Shown: positions 22,505-32,843 of the stretch, piece after piece | Layout: every line of letters begins with the position of its first letter | Numbering within the stretch: position 1 is the first letter of the stretch | Origin: Roridomyces roridus | Taxonomy: Eukaryota > Basidiomycota > Agaricomycetes > Agaricales > Mycenaceae | NCBI GenBank assembly: GCA_029378245.1 | Contig: JARKIF010000068.1 | Location: 1-64,000, forward strand | Reading direction: 5' to 3' | DNA length: 64,000 nt | Position numbers and translations under genes: made by a program | The notes under the pieces: model-generated | What the model was told of the DNA's origin: nothing | Seen by the model: only the letters and a program-made list of their open reading frames with translations | The model's database searches: none

Positions 22505-23457
22505 CCAGACCTCAGGCTTCTCGGGCAACGCGCGCTCGCGATCGCGTGATCCCGCTTATCAAAATTCGGATCATGCCACGGCATGCCCTAAGATCTGGCG
22601 CCGAGATTAAATACCCCTTGACATCTATGATCTGCGAAACTCTAGAGAGTGAACAAGAGGCAGCAGATCAACTGATGTTGGACACAGGCTTGATAGCTCC
22701 GGACAACATTGATCTGATGCAGAAAGGCATGGAATCCATTGAGCTGCCTCAAAAGGGCAGAGGGCATTGATATAAAGTGAGAAATACTATTTGGCAAGCC
22801 AGTTTCAGCCCACTGCCCAGCAGAAAAAGGGGCGGACGAGCGGAGTACAGCGTCGGCAAGTCGGCAAGAGATCACACTTCACGGAGCTACTTCCCATTAT
22901 GGTAGGGAGGACCATGTAAGCAGCCATCAATCAGTGTCGAATATCAATTGATCTGGTGCCTCTTGAGAGTGAAGCACTCCGCCGGGAGCACTTGGAAAAA
23001 AAGTTTCACTCAGACTTTGACAGCTTTCTAGGAGCACTCCGTGTTTTTTATGGTCTTGAATTCAAGTGCTCCAGCGTATTTCAGATCGCTGGAAAAGAGG
23101 TTGACCCATCACTGTTCAAATTGTGCCGAGGTGCCAATGATTGTAACATGATCGTGGCAGCAGTAAGTACTAGGGCAATGGCACGGATAGCCCATACTCC
23201 CACACACGCGCGGGTACGGGTACGATCCTCCTACCCGTGACCCGTGGGTAGCCTGCTGAGCCAGGCCATGCGTGATTCTCGGCCTCAGATCTTAGGGCAT
23301 GCCGGTGACTTGATCCAAGCCAGATTTTGATACAAAAGCGGGATCACTGCCCTAAGACGGGCGCCCATCAAATTTCTCATCAAATCGATCCTCCGACATT
23401 CGATGCCTTGCTCCCTGCGAGCGATAGCGAGCGCGCGCGTTCCCTGAGAAAGTCTGG
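22505..23457. mobile_element. Non-autonomous DNA element with long inverted arms
   Basis: The left arm (about 22505-22605) reads ccagacctcagg.., tgatcccgcttatcaaaat.., cggcatgccctaagatct. The right arm (about 23284-23457), reverse-complemented, has the same blocks in the same order: ccagactttctcaggg, tgatcccgcttttgtatcaaaat, ccggcatgccctaagatct. An extra segment of about 75 bp interrupts the right arm. The interior holds only short open frames (22546-22770, 22956-23240) without a recognised transposase. No target duplication was established. Confidence 0.65.
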
Positions 23458-23625
23458 AAGCAGGACTAGTACTAGTGGGATAGAGTTTCTCAGGGCACGG
23501 CGAGCCGCGAGGCGCCATTATACATCTATCACCCGGCTGCATATTGGCTGCATATCAGCCTGGTTCATACTACCAATCTGCGGGTAACCCGTACCCGTGT
23601 CCGTACCCGCAGTGCCAATGCTCAG
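23171..23625. mobile_element. Possible hAT-like termini with ACCCGT-type subterminal repeats
   Basis: The left end tagggcaatggcacgg (23171) and the right end gcagtgccaatgctcag (about 23609-23625) are imperfect inverted copies (right, reversed: ctgagcattggcactgc). Both ends are followed inward by repeated gggtacgggtac or acccgtacccgt motifs, as is common in hAT elements. It overlaps the right arm of the larger element. No 8-bp target duplication was confirmed, so this is tentative. Confidence 0.4.
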
Positions 23626-23984
23626 GAGTCTTACAGTTACACGCCTCACATCGAGCTCTTCCGATCTCGTCCACACCGACCCGTTCAATCTTCCGTCGTT
23701 TGCGTTTGCGGTCAGCACTCCGGCTCTTTCGATGGAGTGGCACGAATTTTCAAGGTCGACATCGACTCTGTGAGCTATCCCGTCCCTCAGATAAAAAAAG
23801 AAAGCCCAAGTTACGACGGTTGAACGACCCGACACACAGAAAACAAACAGAAAACGAGGAAACGACGGAAAACGGGAAAAAAATAGCAGAGTGAAAATCA
23901 AGGTGTGAGGAGCAGACAAACATGCCACCTAACTAATTTGAAAAGCATGTAAAACGAGTCTCTGGGCATACAAATCGGAGACAG

Positions 23985-24763
23985 TAGTATTGTTGAAAGC
24001 ACGTTGTCCCTGCCGTCGACGTATCAACGAGGCTATTTTGGAACGCTGGGAAACATCTTGGCGTGTCGCTACCACGGGACGTGCGCTCAGGGACATTGAC
24101 AGCTCTCGGCCATCCTTGATTCTCCGCCTACCCTACGCCTCACCCTCGCTCACACGCGCAAGCATCACCAGAATTGCACGGCTGAGAATGGACTTCTCCA
24201 AACTGAATGCACACCGCTTTCGGTGTCGGTTGACTCCCTCTCCAGCTTGCGAAGCCTGTGGTGCGGCCAACGAAACACGGAACCATTTCCTCCTTCACTG
24301 CCCCGCGTGGGATCATCTTCGTGCACCACTCCAGCATGCGTCATATGCTGCGGGGCATCTCGGAGCAATCGATGTGCGCACCCTGCTCAACGATCCCAAG
24401 CTCCTCCTCCCACTCCTCCACTACATTAACCAGACACGGCGCTTCGGCTGATTCAACTCCCTCCTTCCCTCCTCTCTTTTACAATACTTTCCTCTAATTC
24501 CCTCATATATTCATACAATGATAAATGAACGTCTTCACTCCCCATCCCATATAATATATCATTACACCTCCAAGTAGTCTACAACCTTACATTACTTTCC
24601 CAGCTATTGACATTACTTTTATCCTTCCTTCCTACGAAAAATGCTCTCCCAAACCCAGATGACAGCTTGTAGACACACCCACTAGCTAGGCTAGAGTACT
24701 GCCGCGTAGCCCTACAGGCCAGGTACGGCGTAATAGAAATTGATGATGATGATGATGATGACG
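23985..24763 (+). mobile_element. 5'-truncated non-LTR (LINE) retrotransposon remnant
   Basis: An open frame at 23990-24451 ends in the C-terminal zinc-knuckle-like block typical of fungal LINE ORF2 products: CEACGAANETRNHFLLHCPAW (C-x2-C, then H and C), with a preceding MDFSKLNAHRFRC segment. No reverse transcriptase domain remains upstream, so the copy is 5' truncated, as LINE insertions usually are. An AT-rich 3' untranslated stretch leads to a GAT repeat at about 24742-24762 that plausibly is the 3' tail. It appears to have landed in the promoter of an F-box relic. Confidence 0.75.
24742..24762 (+). repeat. (GAT)n microsatellite
   Basis: About six consecutive GAT units, at the junction between the LINE 3' end and the F-box-type leader. 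Confidence 0.9.
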
Positions 24764-24860
24764 GTTGATTGTTGATCACTGATAACTACGTCACCGGTCT
24801 TGCCTGCTCCCCTCATGCCATCGATTCGCGAAGTCCGCCAGCGGCTCCTTCCCTTACCTC
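24764..24860 (+). pseudogene. 5' relic of an F-box gene
   Basis: The sequence acggttgattgttgatcac, then cttgcctgctcccctc ATG at 24815 and MPSIREVRQRL match the leader and first codons of other F-box genes here (MSSIRE, ELRQR). After about 15 codons similarity ends and no F-box core follows; the next gene is a P450. It is a promoter-plus-start fragment. Confidence 0.65.
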
Positions 24861-25316
24861 AAGGATTCTTTCCTCAGAGTTCTCCACCAATCTCCCAATG
24901 CGGACTCTGTCGCCGACTCGCACTTGTAGATCTTTTATCCATGGGTCTCTATGATCGCCGTGACGTGAGTACATCTCGTCTTCCGCATTCAATTCAGAAT
25001 TCATGAGATCCTACAGACTCGGGCGTTACGAACTAAGCGATATAGTTATGGTCTCCGCTCATCATCTTCTGACCCTCAACTCAACCTCAACTGCGAGCGT
25101 CTGGTTCTGAAACAATCTACTCTCGTGCCACCAGCTTGCTTCACAACATAAACATCTTCAGAAGCGCATACGGCTCCTCCTGATGCATTCTAATTGTGGT
25201 TCTCTCCTCTCCACTTCCTCGCGGCAGATCGTGGGTACTGCGGACTTCCAGCAATATATACACGTGCCCAGCGCTATTTGATCTCTCTTCGACTTCTCGC
25301 CCACATCGCGCCAGCC

Positions 25317-27581
25317 ATGGCCATAGCCGCCGATTCCACGAACCTGGTCACTATCACTACCTGTGCTGTAGCACTACTCCCTCTTGTCTCCGTGTACTTG
25401 CTGCGCAGGCGCGAGTTCAAATCGCCCCTCCCTCCTGGACCACCGAAACTACCTCTCGTGGGAAATCTTTTCAATAATCCCTCGACTTTCGAATGGAAGA
25501 CGTACATGGAATGGAGTAGGATGTATGGTATGTCGCGAGAGTACATTGTGAATCGCATCAATGCTCACGCGCTGACGGTCGACTTGCAGACTCGGATATC
25601 CTGCATTTGGACGTTGCGGGTCAATCCATCGTGATTCTGTCCTCAAAGGATGCGGCCATGGACTTGCTCGAAAAAAGATCTGCTATCTATTCCGACAGGT
25701 CGGTTCTTAACCTGCTTTTGTCGGAACCTTGGACTTGACTTCTGACTGACAGACCGCGGCTTCCTATGGTCAACGAATTGATGGGGTGGGACTTTAATTT
25801 CAGTATGGCAACCGTATTGCATGCTAGATCGAGCTAACAGTAATCGGCTGGCAGCGATGCAAAAGTATGGTACGCACTCTACATTCTCTTCTCACCCGAC
25901 GTCTCATCGGAGATCCATGTTGCAGGTGAACACTGGTGCGTATTCGCTCCCTGATTCGGTGAACTGTCATCCTGATATCCCTCTCAGGCGAGCCCATCGT
26001 CGTCTATTCCACAGCGTTTTCCACGAACAAGCCGCGAAAAAGTTTCTTCCCGCCCAACTGTCGGCAACGCACCAACTTCTTCGGCGCATGCTCCACACAC
26101 CGGAAGATTTTGTGGCCCATCTGCGCCAGTATGTCGTCGTTCACTGTTTGTCTCTAACACAGTCTGAGCTCGAGTTCTTAGCATGGCCGGGAAGTTGATA
26201 ATGGAAACAGCATATGGCATAGATGTCCTTCCACAAAACGATCCATACGTAAACTTGGCTGAAAAGGCACTCCATAGCCTCGTCTACGCTCTCGTACCTG
26301 GAAGATTCGTCGTCGTGCGTATTCAAAATCAACAAAATCCGCGGTATGTACTAACGATGGTAGGACTCGCTGCCTGTGCTCAAATACGTCCCGACGTGGT
26401 TCCCTGGTGCGGGATTTCAGCGACTCGCTAAAGAATGGCGCGCATTGGCAAACAACATGATCGAAAAGCCGTACGCCGAGGCCAAGCTCAAAATCGTGAG
26501 TGACCAGGTTCGTACACAAATTGAACCGTGATCATGATTACACCAGGCATTGGGAAACGCGCCCCACTCGTTTACTGCTAGCGCCCTTCAATCGTTGGAG
26601 GATTCCGACGACAACGAATACCAAGAACAAGTGATCAAAGGCACAGCTGGGACGATGTACACGGCGGCGAGCGATACAACGGTGTCGGCGCTAAACACAT
26701 TTATTCTAGCCATGCTGGCCAACCCGGAGGCGCAGAAGAAAGCCCAAACGGAGATCGACTCGGTGGTCAAACGAGGTCATTTACCGGATTTCGACGACGA
26801 GCCGTCTTTGCCGTATGTTCAAGCCCTATTCATGGAGGTTCTTCGCTGGCAGCCTGTGACTCCAATCGGTGGGTATCCGAACAGTAGTGTATACTTATTG
26901 CGCTGCCACATTCTAACTAACGCCCAGGAATCCCACATTTTGTCTCGATTGAAGATGAATATCGAGGGTACAGGATCCCAGAAAACTCGATCGTGATGGC
27001 GAATACCTGGCAAGTCTCAGGACTGGGATCATTCGATAGAATATAACTCATTTCTTTCTGTTTTCCAGGGCCATCTTGCATGACGAGGTCAGTTTCAGCT
27101 TGATGTAATTTCTGTGTTTCTTATAATGCAGGTGGTGTATCCCGACCCATATGCGTTCAAACCTGAACGGTTCCTGCTCGACGGCAAGTTGAATCCTTCT
27201 GTTCAATGGCCAGATGCGGCGTTTGGTTTCGGGAGGAGGCAAGTCTCACTTGGCATTACTAGTTCGTTCAACCACTAACTTGAAGGGTTACTTCAGAATC
27301 TGCCCTGGACGGCACATGGCTAAATCTTCGGTGTGGATCACCATCGCATCCATTCTTGCTACATTCGACATCGACAAGGAAGTGGGAGAAGACGGTACAG
27401 TTGTCGAACCGAGCTATGAGTATTTTGCTGGAATAGTTCTGTGAGCCTGTGTTTCCGTTCAGTCTCAGAAATTACTTACTCATGAGGCACCGACAGAATG
27501 CCGCTCCCCTTTAAATGCTCCATTAGACCTCGTTCCAAGGACGTTGAGGCTCTTATTCGAGCTACAGCAGATCAAGAGTAG
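25317..27581 (+). CDS. Cytochrome P450 monooxygenase 1
   Basis: Gene with about a dozen small exons. An N-terminal membrane anchor (residues about 8-30) is followed by the proline hinge PLPPGPPKLPLVGN. Later motifs are HWRAHRRLFH (C-helix), the I-helix TMYTAASDTTVSA, the K-helix ExxR in EVLRWQ, FKPERFL, and the heme loop FGFGRR-ICPGRH with the ligand Cys, so all catalytic hallmarks are present. The substrate-recognition region resembles P450s often labelled O-methylsterigmatocystin-oxidoreductase-like in Agaricomycetes, a name that does not establish the substrate. The start at 25317 gives the anchor; a tatata box lies about 60 bp upstream. The heme loop is interrupted by a GC-AG intron at 27239-27296. 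It presumably acts at the ER with a P450 reductase. Confidence 0.88.
27239..27296 (+). other. GC-AG intron inside the heme-binding loop of P450 1
   Basis: The exon ends GGG AGG AG, followed by GCAAGT and ending cttcag before A ATC TGC CCT GGA. Joining gives G-R-R-I-C-P-G. No GT donor nearby does so, and AG|GCAAGT is the usual GC-donor consensus. Confidence 0.8.
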
Positions 27582-27659
27582 ACAGAATATTGATTTGATT
27601 TCTTGTAAACTGTACACGTACGCATAGTCAATGTCATTAACACAAAAGTCAACATCCAA

Positions 27660-27790
27660 GTTTCTCGGCCATCATCGATTGATGATCAACTATTGATGTC
27701 TCTTGCCTCCTCCCCTCATGTCGTCCATTCGCGCAGCCCGCACGCGCATCTTCCGATATCATTCATCTGTCGACAGTTTTCCGAGTCCGA
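27660..27790 (+). pseudogene. F-box promoter and start relic
   Basis: Contains gattgatgatcaac, tcttgcctcctcccctc and ATG at 27718 opening MSSIRAARTRIF, matching the leader and start of the family. The frame ends after about 38 codons without an F-box core. The intact F-box gene starts 150 bp downstream. Confidence 0.55.
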
Positions 27791-27870
27791 AGAACCTCCG
27801 CGTGGCTGGGAAAATGCGTTGCTGGCGCTTCTGATTCGAATCACCTTCACGTTTCTTGTCACTTGCGCTC

Positions 27871-29061
27871 ATGTCCCCAGTCCTCGAGCTCCGTCAGCGC
27901 ATCGAACTTCTCTCCACGATTATCCTCCGCCAAAGGGATCTGCTCAGAGGCTTAGAGGACCAACTCAGCACTGCTCAAAGTGAGCTCAACTCCACTCTCG
28001 ACCCGATGGCACGCTTGCCTTTCGAGATCTCCTCCGACATCCTTTTGCGGTCTTCTTGCACAACATGGGAGATGCTCTCCATGCCTACCCGCGTCTCCCG
28101 TGCGTGGAGGAACATAGCATTGGGCACCCCTGCTTTTTGGACGACTATCAGCGACGAAGGCGTCGCACCAGCCAAGTTTCCGAAGCTCTTACAAATATGG
28201 CTGCGGCGCGGGAGTAGCTCCTTAATCTTCCTCTCTCTGCGCCACTTGAGAGCGGAGACATTCGACGCCACCTTCGCTACGCTCTCAGAGCATCGACATC
28301 GAGTCGAGACACTCGACTTGCACGTCGGCCCAATGGAGCAGTTCCAGCTGAAGCACTATCCGCTCGTCGCGCTCAAGTCCTTGACACTCAGCGCGGTGGA
28401 CGGCATTCCATTCTCCCTCAATTGGGTCCACCAGTTGTTCAGCACTTCCCCGCATCTCGTGGAATTCAATCTTCTGCATCCCAAATTCCTAGCATCCAGT
28501 TGGATGCCGACACCCTTGACGCTTCCGGCTTTAAAGCACTTCACCCTCGGACCTCTGGATAAACATGGCCCGCGGAGAGATATCCTCGAGTACCTCACCC
28601 TCCCGTCCCTCGAGACACTCAGCATCTCCCGTGGTCTCGCCGAACACGAATTGCCGGATTTTCTGGCGCGCTCCTCCCCGCCCCTACAATCCTTGCACAT
28701 CCATTTGCCCCACGCGCAAGTGATGTCCCCGCGGCTTCGCAATATCATGGAGCTCGTACCCGCGCTCACAGACTTGGAGATCATCATCCGGGATTCCTGC
28801 GACTCGTTCCTCGATTTACTAAGCACCAACCCCGGCCTTCTACCGGCTTTGCAGAATCTGGCGGTTCACGAATACCCCGATTCCGAGAGTATATTGTACT
28901 TTTTGGCCCAGCGGCGGTCCTCGATTCGGTCTCTCCGGGTTCTCGTCTCGGAGAGTAGACGGAACAAGGTGTTTGCGCAGGATATCGCGTCGGCAGTCCA
29001 GGAATATTTGATGGGTGGGATATTGGTTCATATTGGGACGAAGGAAGTAAATTTCCTGTGA
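27871..29061 (+). CDS. F-box/LRR-like protein
   Basis: One uninterrupted exon of about 396 codons starting MSPVLELRQRIELLS at the ATG in a ctcATG context. An N-terminal helix (LRQRIELLSTIILRQRDLL) leads into the F-box LDPMARLPFEISSDILLR. TRVSRAWRNIALGTPAFW and DEGVAPAKFPKLL follow. LRR-like strands are spaced through the body (KSLTLSAVDG, LPALKHFTLG, LPSLETLSIS, LPALQNLAV), ending IHIGTKEVNFL. The sequence closely parallels the genes at 29444, 33372, 57647 and 59087. Its presumed role is a Skp1-binding substrate adaptor. No sign of damage. Confidence 0.88.
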   Translation: MSPVLELRQRIELLSTIILRQRDLLRGLEDQLSTAQSELNSTLDPMARLPFEISSDILLRSSCTTWEMLSMPTRVSRAWRNIALGTPAFWTTISDEGVAPAKFPKLLQIWLRRGSSSLIFLSLRHLRAETFDATFATLSEHRHRVETLDLHVGPMEQFQLKHYPLVALKSLTLSAVDGIPFSLNWVHQLFSTSPHLVEFNLLHPKFLASSWMPTPLTLPALKHFTLGPLDKHGPRRDILEYLTLPSLETLSISRGLAEHELPDFLARSSPPLQSLHIHLPHAQVMSPRLRNIMELVPALTDLEIIIRDSCDSFLDLLSTNPGLLPALQNLAVHEYPDSESILYFLAQRRSSIRSLRVLVSESRRNKVFAQDIASAVQEYLMGGILVHIGTKEVNFL

Positions 29062-29443
29062 GCGCTCCTTCTGCTGCAGTCGAATTTGTCGGCTGATGCC
29101 GTTCTTGTACAGGGAGATGTAGTCCAACTAGTAACATGCCCGACACATTCAATTTGTCCCATTTGGCTTGCGTTGCCGTGGCCTGCCACCAACCTGCCAC
29201 ACGCCTCCATTACACCCCCGCTTGCCTCGAACCCCGCTAAGTGAAACTCGTTCTGCCCTGTCGTTTTCTATTCGTTGCAATAAAACTCCCGGAGCTGCGA
29301 AAAATAAGGAGAGCCCATCGACGAGAACAGAAAACAGGTGACGCCTGTTGTTGAGGCAGGCTGCAGCTCAGCCGAAGAGGAGATGTTTGGGAGATGTTGA
29401 GTACTGTTTGACTGTGATGTGTCGCACCTTGCCTCCTATTCTC

Positions 29444-30697
29444 ATGTCGTCCGTGCTACAGCTTCGCCAGCGGATCGACTCGCTATCAGAGGACATAATC
29501 CGCCGGCAGGATGTTCTCAGAGACCTCGAAAACAAAAGAAGCGCTGCACGAAGCGAGCTAAACTCCATCCTCGATCCCATGTCCCGCATGCCACTCGAAA
29601 TCTCCTCCGAAATTCTCCTGCAGTCCATTTCAGAGACTCCAACTCTGGAAGAGCTGTCGGTATTCACCCGCGTGTCTCATTCATGGAGGGCCGCAGCCCT
29701 GGGCACAACCTCCATGTGGAACACCATTCGCGACGAGGGCATCCCACCGGCAAGATTCCCGCAGGCGATGAGCCTATGGCTCCAGCGCGGAAAGGCCTTG
29801 CCGCTGTCGCTTTCAATCCGCCGCCACACGACGGATACATTTCCACCGAACTTTGCGGTGCTCAAAGAGCATGCACTACGCGTCGAGAAACTGGAATTGC
29901 ACGGTGGTTCCGAATTGGAACGATTCAGGCTGGACAACTACCCGTTTCTGGGTTTGAAATCCCTGACAATCGACGCACCGTATACTCGGCCACCCTCCGA
30001 GTCTTTCTCCCTCCACTGGATTTTCGAGATGTTGCGCTCTCCTCAGCTCGTGGAATGCAATATTCTCATTCAAAGCTACTATACCGATGATTCCCTGTGG
30101 ACGAGCAGACAGGCAATCACGCGAAGCCCCGGCTTACGACGCCTACGTCTTGGACGATTCAATTCCAGCAGAGTTGACCCGGATCCCGTCCAAGGTCTTT
30201 TGTGGCAGCTTTCAGCGCCTGCGCTCGAATGGCTCAGCGTTTCTGTGAGCGGTTGCGACCATCTACACCAGTTTCTCAAACTGTCTTCGCCTCCGCTGCG
30301 TTATTTACAGCTACACTTCTGTGAACTCGAGAGTACAGCCCGCAGTCTCGGCGAATGTTTTGACCTTATCCCCCGTCTCACATCTCTCGACATAGCGGTT
30401 AATCTCAACGTCACCTCCTTCCTGGCCTCATTGGCTGCCTTCCCCAATCGTCTTCCGGCTCTGCGACATCTGGTCGTTCACGACTGGTCATTCCAGGGCG
30501 TCGTGGAATTCCTCGCAACTCCACGAAAGTCGCTCCGATCTCTCCGTCTCGTCATTCCAAAGGCCCGCGTGGACGAGGAATTGACGAGGGATCTGCTGGA
30601 AAACGTGCGTGAGTTTGCCAAAAAAGGGATGGATATACACATGGGAACGGAAGAAGTGAACTTTCTGTGCGTATTGGTATCTATTTTGTGTGCCTGA
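29444..30697 (+). CDS. F-box/LRR-like protein with extended C-terminus
   Basis: Starts MSSVLQLRQRIDSLS; the frame is open earlier, but paralogues start here. It has the F-box LDPMSRMPLEISSEILLQS, TRVSHSWRAAALGTTSMW and DEGIPPARFPQAM segments, and LRR-like strands including LRRLRLGRFNSS and LPALRHLVV. The family C-terminal motif is IHMGTEEVNFL. In the relatives at 27871 and 57647 this motif is followed directly by TGA. Here the codon is TGC, adding CVLVSILCA before a stop at 30697. Alternatively TGTGCGT is a splice donor. Otherwise it looks intact. Confidence 0.85.
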   Translation: MSSVLQLRQRIDSLSEDIIRRQDVLRDLENKRSAARSELNSILDPMSRMPLEISSEILLQSISETPTLEELSVFTRVSHSWRAAALGTTSMWNTIRDEGIPPARFPQAMSLWLQRGKALPLSLSIRRHTTDTFPPNFAVLKEHALRVEKLELHGGSELERFRLDNYPFLGLKSLTIDAPYTRPPSESFSLHWIFEMLRSPQLVECNILIQSYYTDDSLWTSRQAITRSPGLRRLRLGRFNSSRVDPDPVQGLLWQLSAPALEWLSVSVSGCDHLHQFLKLSSPPLRYLQLHFCELESTARSLGECFDLIPRLTSLDIAVNLNVTSFLASLAAFPNRLPALRHLVVHDWSFQGVVEFLATPRKSLRSLRLVIPKARVDEELTRDLLENVREFAKKGMDIHMGTEEVNFLCVLVSILCA

Positions 30698-32013
30698 CTT
30701 GTTTACTATGTTTTCCTTTCATCAGGAAGGGATACTTAATCGGCGACTCACACTGTCGAAACTCCACCATGATTTTTGTGCCGTATGGATTCACATGAAT
30801 CTCATTCATCGACCGCCATCGGCCCCGGTCCGGTATTTCTGTGGCCCAACTTTGTTCTTCGGAAGATTACTGCATGAATGGCTGGTCTGTCGGGAACTGT
30901 TGACCATAGCAGCATCGGCTGTCCGTTGATTTCTGTCTGCTTGCATCTACGAGTATGTTCTCAAATTCGACGTTGCTGAGTCTTGCTGCACGCAGCCAAT
31001 ACTAGTCGCGTGTTCGATCGGCTTGGAACTTTGGAAGTACCTCGAGCTCGGTCGTCAGCTGACGACGGCAGCGCACGAATCCCTATCCACAGGGTGCGAT
31101 CTCTACTCACCATGGGACACTGAAAATGCATTCCTTATCGGCACCCCTCTGAAGCACCAGATTTTATTGGCTGATGCGATGAGACCTTTGCAAATTGCAA
31201 TGCATTGGTATATACTAGTGACCTGGGTGGATTTTTTTTGAAAGCCTGAAGCGATGAAATTCATGGCCGCTTCGTGCGAGTTACAAAGTTCGCTTCAGTT
31301 GAATTGCAAAAAGGAGTGACGGGTCGACTTGTGGACTCCACGTTCGAATCGGCTTGTGGTGCGGTCGGCTTGCAGTTTTTCGTTCGAGTCGGCTTGCGGT
31401 ATTCGGGTCGTTCGATGCCGCGGTTGATTTGAGGAGTACCAGCCTCCTCGGCCCACCTCACAATGGCATCCGGGATCCCCGAGGTTCGATCCCGGCACCT
31501 CATATATGTGAGCCAAATACGCAGGCGAGGCTCATCCAAGTGAGCCAAGGAAGGGCAATAACGGGTGTAACATGGGTGGTTTTGGATACGTTCTGCATCC
31601 CTCGGCCTCGATTGCGAGGCCGGCCACTTGCTCCCTGCCAGTGGCTTGCGATATGTATGTGATCAATATGTGATCCGTGGTCATGCGACAATTCACTTCT
31701 TGGAAATAAAACCGAATGCACAAGAAGGCTGCCTGTATGATACTTATCCACAATGAACACAGGGGATGACAGCGCACAAAGAGGACAATAGGTCCTAAAG
31801 GGGAAATCTGCCAAACAACACCAAAGCGCCCTTGTTCTCACCCGCCATTGTCCTTCGCCATTGTGTCCTGCCGATTATAAAAGCCCAAGCATGCTTCTGC
31901 CAAGGCCCAAGCAAGCTTCACCCATCTTCCAAGCGCCTCCAGGACCGGCTCCTATATAAAGCACGACTCGCACGACCACTCTCATTTTCACGATCTACTT
32001 CATCCTGTTCACG
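30698..32013. other. Gene-poor stretch with short repeats and a tRNA-like B-box
   Basis: No convincing coding region. Around 31330-31420 a short imperfect tandem motif (gttcga-tcggcttg-ggt) recurs. At 31480-31501, gaggttcgatcccggcacctc looks like a tRNA T-arm, but no complete cloverleaf can be drawn, so a decayed SINE-like sequence is possible. The final 60 bases are the promoter of the secreted-protein gene. Confidence 0.45.
31953..31960 (+). promoter_or_regulatory. TATA box of the secreted-protein gene
   Basis: tatataaa lies about 55 bp upstream of the ATG at 32014, followed by a pyrimidine-rich leader. Confidence 0.6.
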
Positions 32014-32843
32014 ATGTTCTCCAAGTCAATCCTCGCCTCTGTCTTCCTGCTCGCCTCGATGGCCATGCAGGCACACGCCCACGCGATGCCCTCCCCTGCC
32101 CTCGGCGTTGTCGGCCGCGCCGTGACACGTAACGACGTCCAGCGCCCGTCTACCCAGTCGCCCTGCGGGTCCATCGCTATTGCGTCGAATCTCGACAAGT
32201 CCACTGCCGTCCCGGTCATGGAGGATGGGAGCGTCGTACTGAATGTCACCAACTTTAACCCGTGCGTGCCCCTTCTCTCTTCCTCTTCATTTTTGCTGAT
32301 CTCGAGTAGTGGCGCCGATGGCTCACGCAAGGTTTCCGTTCTCGTCGACCCCACTGGCACTGGGCAGAAGTTTGTCGCGGCCAATGTCACCACCAACGGG
32401 GATCCCGTGCGTGCCCTGCTTCTCCCTCCTCTTGCGTCGGCTGACCGATGCTATAGGCGCCCAAGACAGACGGCTCGGACCAGGTCAAGATCAGCCTCCC
32501 CGCGGGTATGAAGTGCACGGGTGGAAAGACGGGCACTCTGTGTCTCCTCGTGCGTCCCCTCCCCTCTGCCCTTCGTCCAAGCCTAACCCCGCTTTCACAG
32601 TCGGTCAAGTCCACCGCGGGCTTTGGCGCGTGCTCCGTCGTGAGCCAGGCTTCCACCACCTCCGAGTCTGGATCCGGCTCCGAATCCTCCACCTCCCCCG
32701 CTGTGACCAAGAGCACTGCCGCCTCTGCGAGCACCAGTACCAAGAAGCCTTGCAACAGCAAACGCCAGCGTCGTGCTGTCGGGACCCGGGCTCCTCGCGC
32801 CCTGCGCCGTGGATTGCACGAGAACCCCGTCTTCGCTGCTTAA
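32014..32843 (+). CDS. Small secreted protein, Egh16/GAS1-like
   Basis: Four exons (about 32014-32262, 32311-32407, 32458-32549 and from about 32601). A signal peptide (MFSKSILASVFLLASMAM then QAHA) probably cleaves before HAMPSPALGVVG. The mature part has PSPALGVVG..V...DVQRPS..SPCG, NLDKSTAV, an LVDPTGTGQKFVAANVT segment, four or so cysteines and a Ser/Thr-rich tail (TSESGSGSESSTSP), then a basic end. This layout is reminiscent of the fungal appressorium or surface proteins of the Egh16/GAS1 family, recognised from pattern only. If cleavage is as proposed, histidine is the first mature residue, as in copper-binding histidine-brace proteins. A TATA box precedes it. It is probably extracellular; function unknown. 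Confidence 0.7.

Noticed and set aside
23439..23497. ccctgagaaa / tttctcaggg hairpin as a transcription terminator
   Set aside because: Bacterial-type terminators do not apply in this nuclear fungal context; it more likely belongs to the inverted arms of the transposon-like element.
31431..31501. tRNA-like segment with gaggttcgatcccgg T-arm
   Set aside because: A 71-nt span can be outlined, but the T-stem has mismatches, no proper D-arm or anticodon stem forms, and U33 is missing. At best a decayed tRNA-derived repeat.
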